A DNA stretch of 64,000 nucleotides from Siphonodentalium dalli (lineage: Eukaryota; Mollusca; Scaphopoda; Gadilida; Siphonodentaliidae), in the NCBI GenBank assembly GCA_032622095.1, contig CP136064.1, forward strand, positions 46,761,573-46,825,572, read 5' to 3'. The notes beneath the pieces were generated by a model that was not told the DNA's origin, searched no databases, and saw only the letters and a program-made list of their open reading frames with translations. The position numbers were made by a program, and so were the translations under genes. Shown piece after piece: positions 59,001-64,000 of this stretch; the first letter of the stretch is position 1; every line of letters starts with the position of its first letter.

Positions 59001-62000
59001 CGCCCTTGTATCTTTGTGAGTGTAGTCGAGGGTAGTTCCACAACACATATGTAAGGGGTTATTAGAAGTACGAGGACAATAAGGGGGTCCGGGCTGTGAG
59101 TTTGTTTATTGGGGGCGCAATTTTGAAATTTTGGCTTAATCTGGGAAGTTTAGGGGTTAATAAGCGGCACTTCCGTTTGACCTTGACCACTCTCCGTGCG
59201 TATTTGGGTTTCATTAACACCCTCGCACAGATATGAATACTAAAATCACACCTGGACGCAGCAGGGGCGGTCCGGGCTGTTAGCTTCATTTCGCGGCGAA
59301 CATTTTCGTCGATGCCGGCATTTTGAGGGTTAATAGCGACGCTGAGTGGGTTTCCATGACACCCATGCACTTATATTGGCCTTAAAATCACTCATATAGT
59401 CCATATGGGGGGTCCGGGCTGGTCCGGGCTGTCAGCGTCGTTATGGGTAAACATAATCGGCGATGGTGGAATTTTGGGGGTTAATTGTTAGGCATTCGTG
59501 GGCGACTCGCCCTTGTATCTTCGTGAGTGTAGTCGAGGGTAGTTCCACAACACATATGTAAGGGGTTATTAGAAGTACGAGGACAATAAGGGGGTCCGGG
59601 CTGTGAGTTTGTTTATTGGGGGCGCAATTTTGAAATTTTGGCTTAATCTGGGAAGTTTAGGGGTTAATAAGCGGCACTTCCGTTTGACCTTGACCACTCT
59701 CCGTGCGTATTTGGGTTTCATTAACACCCTCGCACAGATATGAATACTAAAATCACACCTGGACGCAGCAGGGGCGGTCCGGGCTGTTAGCTTCATTTCG
59801 CGGCGAACACTATGATTTTCGCCGATGCCGGCATTTTGAGGGTTAATAGCGACCCTGAGTGGGTTTCCATGACACCCCTGCACTTATATTGGCCTTAAAA
59901 TCACTCATATAGTCCATATGGGGGGTCCGGGCTCGACCGGGATGGTCCGGGCTGGTCCGGGCTGTCAGCGTCGTTATGGGTAAACATAATCGGCGATGGC
60001 GGCATTTTGGGGGTTAATTGCCAGGCATTCGTGGGCGACTCGCCCTTGTATCTTCGTGAGTGTAGTCGAGGGTAGTTCCACAACACATATGTAAGGGGTT
60101 ATTAGAAGTACGAGGACATTGAGGGGGTCCGGGCTGTGAGTTTGTTTATTGGGGGCGCAATTTTGTAATTTTGGCTGAATCTGGGAAGTTTAGGGGTTAA
60201 TAAGCGGCACTTCCGTTTGACCTTGACCACTCTCTGTGCGTATTTGGGTTTCATTAACACCCTCGCACAGATATGAATACTAAAATCACACCTGGACGCA
60301 GCAGGGGTGGTCCGGGCTGTTAGCTTCATTTCGCGGCGAACATTTTCGTCGATGCCGGCATTTTGAGGGTTAATAGCGACGCTGAGTGGGTTTCCATGAC
60401 ACCCATGCACTTATATTGGCCTTAAAATCACTCATATAGTCCATATGGGGGGTCCGGGCTGGTCCGGGCTGTCAGCGTCGTTATGGGTAAACATAATCGG
60501 CGATGGTGGAATTTTGGGGGTTAATTGTTAGGCATTCGTGGGCGACTCGCCCTTGTATCTTCGTGAGTGTAGTCGAGGGTAGTTCCACAACACATATGTA
60601 AGGGGTTATTAGAAGTACGAGGACATTAAGCGGGTCCGGGCTGTGAGTTTGTTTATTGGGGGCGCAATTTTGAAATTTTGGCTTAATCTGGGAAGTTTAG
60701 GGGTTAATAAGCGGCACTTCCGTTTGACCTTGACCACTCTCCGTGCGTATTTGGATTTCATTAACACCCTCGCACAGATATGAATACTAAAATCACACCT
60801 GGACGCAGCAGGGGCGGTCCGGGCTGTTAGCTTCATTTCGCGGCGAACATTTTCGTCGATGCCGGCATTTTGAGGGTTAATAGCGACGCTGAGTGGGTTT
60901 CCATGACACCCATGCACTTATATTGGCCTTAAAATCACTCATATAGTCCATCTGGGGGTCCGGGCTGGACCGGGATGGTCCGGGCTGTCAGCGTCGTTAT
61001 GGGTAAACATAATCGGCGATGGCGGCATTTTGGGTGTTAATTGCCAGTCATTCGTGGGCGACTCGCCCTTGTATCTTCGTGAGTGTAGTCGAGAGTAGTT
61101 CCACAACACATATGTAAGGGGTTATTAGAAGTACGAGGACATTAATGGGGTCCGGCCTGTGAGTTTGTTTATTGGGGGCGCAATTTTGTAATTCTGGCTG
61201 AATCTGGGAAGTTTAGGGGTTAATAAGCGGCACTTCCGTTTGACCTTGACCACTCTCCGTGCGTATTTGGGTTTCATTAACACCCTCGCACAGATATGAA
61301 TACTAAAATCACACCTGGACGCAGCAGGGGCGGTCCGGGCTGTTAGCTTCATGTCGCGGCGAACACTATGATTTTCGCCGATGCCGGCATTTTGAGGGTT
61401 AATAGCGACCCTGAGTGGGTTTCCATGACACCCCTGCACGTATATTGGCCTTAAAATCACTCATATAGTCCATATGGGGGGTCCGGGCTGGACCGGGATG
61501 GTCCGGGCTGGTCCGGGCTGTCAGCGTCGTTATGGGTAAACATAATCGGCGATGGCGGCATTTTGGGGGTTAATTGCCAGGCATTCGTGGGCGACTCGCC
61601 CTTGTATCTTCGTGAGTGTAGTCGAGGGTAGTTCCACAACACATATGTAAGGGGTTATTAGAAGTACGAGGACATTAAGTGGGTCCGGGCTGTGAGTTTG
61701 TTTATTGGGGGCGCAATTTTGTAATTTTGGCTGAATCTGGGAAGTTTAGGGGTTAATAAGCGGCACTTCCGTTTGACCTTGACCACTCTCCGTGCGTATT
61801 TGGGTTTCATTAACACCCTCGCACAGATATGAATACTAAAATCACACCTGGACGCAGCAGGGGTGGTCCGGGCTGTTAGCTTCATTTCGCGGCGAACATT
61901 TTCGTCGATGCCGGCATTTTGAGGGTTAATAGCGACGCTGAGTGGGTTTCCATGACACCCATGCACTTATATTGGCCTTAAAATCACTCATATAGTCCAT

Positions 62001-62537
62001 ATGGGGGGTCCGGGCTGGTCCGGGCTGTCAGCGTCGTTATGGGTAAACATAATCGGCGATGGTGGAATTTTGGGGGTTAATTGTTAGGCATTCGTGGGCG
62101 ACTCGCCCTTGTATCTTCGTGAGTGTAGTCGAGGGTAGTTCCACAACACATATGTAAGGGGTTATTAGAAGTACGAGGACATTAAGGGGGTCCGGGCTGT
62201 GAGTTTGTTTATTGGGGGCGCAATTTTGTAATTCTGGCTGAATCTGGGAAGTTTAGGGGTTTATAAGCGGCACTTCCGTTTGACCTTGACCACTCTCCGT
62301 GCGTATTTGGGTTTCATTAACACCCTCGCACAGATATGAATACAAAAATCACACCTGGACGCAGCAGGGGCGGTCCGGGCTGTTAGCTTCAATTCGCGGC
62401 GAACATTTTCGTCGATGCCGGCATTTTGAGGGTTAATAGCGACCCTGAGTGGGTTTCCATGACACCCATGCACTTATATTGGCCTTAAAATCACTCATAT
62501 AGTCCATATGGGGGTCCGGGCGGTGTTTAGTCACACC
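53017..62537 (+). repeat. Right satellite arm, part 2: about 18-19 units of ~522 bp
   Basis: The ATAGTCCATATGG marker recurs 19 times from about 53097 to 62499 (mean step near 522 bp). Single-unit variants show higher-order copying. TTGACTTTATTCCACTCTCC occurs at 53931 and 57600 (3669 bp apart), as does the insert ACATACATTGTATGTAAGG. CGATGGTGGAATTTTGGGGG occurs at 59461, 60501 and 62057, and GAACACTATGATTTTCGCC at about 59805 and 61362. The segment 55271-56174 matches 19290-20193 in part 1 at a constant offset. The arm ends at GGGGGTCCGGGC followed by the outer inverted repeat. Confidence 0.9.
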
Positions 62538-62990
62538 CTTCGTTTCCGAGCACACCATTGCCCACTACGACGAATAGCTTGAACGTAACCTGAAGCGTCA
62601 GATACACAGTATCAGCATGGGTACCGATAGACAACAATTTTCCATTCGTACATTCATTCCACAATCAAGTATTTCTCGCTTGCTATTACGTGTAAGTGTA
62701 TTCGCCTCGAGTGACGTGGAATTTAGAATTTTCTGACTCGCACTAATCCCTTCAATGGACAATGACCCATACATATCTAATGGAAGCTTCAATATTTGAG
62801 GTCTTTGCAAATACAATAATTATTGATAATACATCTTTAGCTTTCGTACGCGAAATATAAAAACAACCATCTGGAGATTAAGACTCATGTTAATGTTGCA
62901 TGGCCACACACTGACCGGTCTAAAAGCCGGGTATTAAAATATCTTCACGGCCATGTGGATAAGCGTCACGACGGCCCTGGGCAGTCATGA
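62538..62990. other. Right flank of the foldback element; no recognisable gene
   Basis: Begins with CTTCGTTTCC, the putative right copy of the 10 bp duplication. The rest is unassigned. Confidence 0.4.
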
Positions 62991-62998
62991 ACTAACGG

Positions 62999-63119
62999 CT
63001 ATATAAACTAAGAAATCTCTAAAGTTTGGAGCAGAAGCCTATTGTTTGACTTACAGATAAAGGAACGATATCGTCAGAAGTCGTCACCATTCTACACCCA
63101 ATTATGAAGGAATTCAATG
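62999..63119 (+). promoter_or_regulatory. Candidate TATA promoter and short first coding exon
   Basis: TATATAAA at about 62999 is followed some 100 bp on by ATG AAG GAA TTC AAT and a consensus donor GTAAGT (about 63120). This would encode only five residues (MKEFN) before an intron, with the remaining exons beyond the window. TATA box, spacing and donor are suggestive but can arise by chance in AT-rich DNA. Confidence 0.25.
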
Positions 63120-63170
63120 TAAGTTCATATAATCACACTCTGTAATAACGTATATGCAGTTCGGTGGCAC

Positions 63171-63687
63171 GTCCCGTTCTCGGTATTTATATGTCCCGTT
63201 CTCGGTGTGAAAATTTTTCAACTCTGTGGAATTTCAACAGAAATGGAGCGTATTTCAAAGTGTTTAATTTATTTCTCCACGTTATCAATTAGGCCAGATA
63301 TTCCATCATATCGTTATCGATAAAAATGGATCGTATATATACCGTGTTTATATGAACAAGTACACACCTGCGAAGTGTATAAGCAAACTCTGGATAAAGT
63401 CAATACAGGTACTCAATCCGATCAGACGGTCCCCATACCATCAATATACAACAACAACAACAACAACAACAACATTTCTTCAAAATACGCTTTAGTTATC
63501 AGAATTTTTTTATTAAAATAATGCTAACCACTGTCAACTATGGTATCAAATTTCCCAAAACTTATTATTTATCAACATTTTGTTCAAACTGTAATTACTT
63601 TGAAGTTCGCTCCATTTTGTATTGAAATTCGACAGCGTTGAAAAAAATGGACACCGAGAACTGGACATATAATTACTGAGAACGGAA
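63171..63687. mobile_element. DNA element with ~95 bp imperfect inverted repeats
   Basis: The left TCCCGTTCTCGGTATTTATA and TGTCCCGTTCTCGGTGT match the inverse of the right end (TTCCGTTCTCAGTAATTATA, TGTCCAGTTCTCGGTGT). The match continues through GAATTTCAA and ATGGAGCG. The repeat GTCC(C/A)GTTCTCGGT occurs twice in each arm. It contains a half copy of the 46631 MITE (AGGTACTCAATCCGATCAGA at 63409) and an ACA microsatellite at 63450-63472. Confidence 0.7.
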
Positions 63688-64000
63688 CAAATGTCAGTTG
63701 AAAATCAAGTCACAAAAATAGTTTCCAAGTGATAAATTTATTTACAATATCATGAACAGTTTTAACAACGAACGCCGTTTGTGTTATATGTTTCTAAAAA
63801 TGAGACCATTAAAGCCATATTAAGCGCTTATTTCACTACTTCAAACTGATAATGTACTACTATTTGAAGAATTATTTTAAAAACTAGTTAAGGGCACGGA
63901 TTGCCTTCGTTATAGGCTCTTATAATTTACAAATAACTGTTACCAAGTTATGAAAAATTTCCTCAAGAATATACTAATAATATACTATAATGATAGTGTG
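63688..64000. other. No recognisable gene
   Basis: AT-rich DNA to the end of the window; nothing assigned. Confidence 0.35.

Larger units (their letters stand above)
14619..62537. mobile_element. Foldback-type element: inverted satellite arms between short terminal inverted repeats
   Basis: The left end GGTGTGACTAAACAC (14619-14633, then AGCC) is repeated in inverse at the right end (62523-62537, preceded by GGGC). Outside them stand GTTCATTTCC (14609-14618) and CTTCGTTTCC (62538-62547), eight of ten bases alike and a plausible 10 bp target duplication. The left arm is satellite in one orientation (14619-15715), then comes an AT-rich spacer (15716-15867). The right arm is the same satellite in the opposite orientation (15868-20193 and 53017-62537). 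Long inverted arms made of tandem repeats around a short spacer are the defining plan of Drosophila FB-like elements. A 9-11 bp duplication would also fit Mutator-like mobilisation. The 32.8 kb block at 20194 is a later insertion. Confidence 0.6.

Noticed and set aside
15877-62473. Dozens of 61-147 codon open frames in the satellite arms, mostly minus strand
   Set aside because: They repeat in phase with the 522 bp unit, show no protein family, and are interrupted whenever the unit length changes. They are by-products of a homogenised repeat.

Overview
Kind of DNA. The window is eukaryotic nuclear DNA: AT-rich, no operons, no long open frames, no tRNA or rRNA, and dense with decayed mobile elements. 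LINE reverse-transcriptase remnants, Mutator-like transposase, Helitron, hAT-, pogo- and TTAA-type elements, and small elements with internal tandem repeats point to an invertebrate. The mix resembles what is known from molluscs, probably a bivalve; this is inference, not proof. No intact protein-coding gene was recognised. Every coding sequence I could identify is a broken mobile-element gene.

Layout. 0-2.5 kb: a LINE reverse-transcriptase remnant split by a 1.76 kb TA-flanked DNA transposon. 3.2-9.8 kb: a broken Mutator-like transposase (itself split by a 246 bp insertion whose removal restores the frame) facing a small HNH (His-Me finger) endonuclease pseudogene. 9.8-14.6 kb: unassigned DNA plus small inverted-repeat elements. 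14.6-62.5 kb: a large compound structure. Its outer ends are short inverted repeats (GGTGTGACTAAACAC) next to similar 10 bp flanks. Inside are two arms of the same ~522 bp satellite in opposite orientation: a short left arm (~1.1 kb) and a long right arm (~27 units), separated by ~150 bp of AT-rich DNA. This is the plan of a foldback element.

Main result. The right arm is split by 32.8 kb of unrelated DNA (20194-53016). That block starts and ends with matching inverted repeats (TGTTCTGCTTAATAAGT...) and is flanked by CCGG on both sides. The satellite reads directly across the two sides of the break, and an unoccupied copy of the same satellite site survives at about 56171. The block therefore entered as one unit, and its flanks differ from the empty copy by only about one percent by eye, whereas the elements inside it look old. 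That favours recent movement of a pre-assembled giant element carrying a passenger load of older repeats. I found no transposase inside it.

Inside the 32.8 kb block: an hAT-type element, several TA- and TTAA-flanked elements, a complete non-autonomous Helitron (47629-50448), Helitron fragments with ~121 bp internal repeats, hairpin elements and several dispersed repeat families. 62.5-64 kb: flanking DNA with one weak first-exon candidate and one inverted-repeat element.
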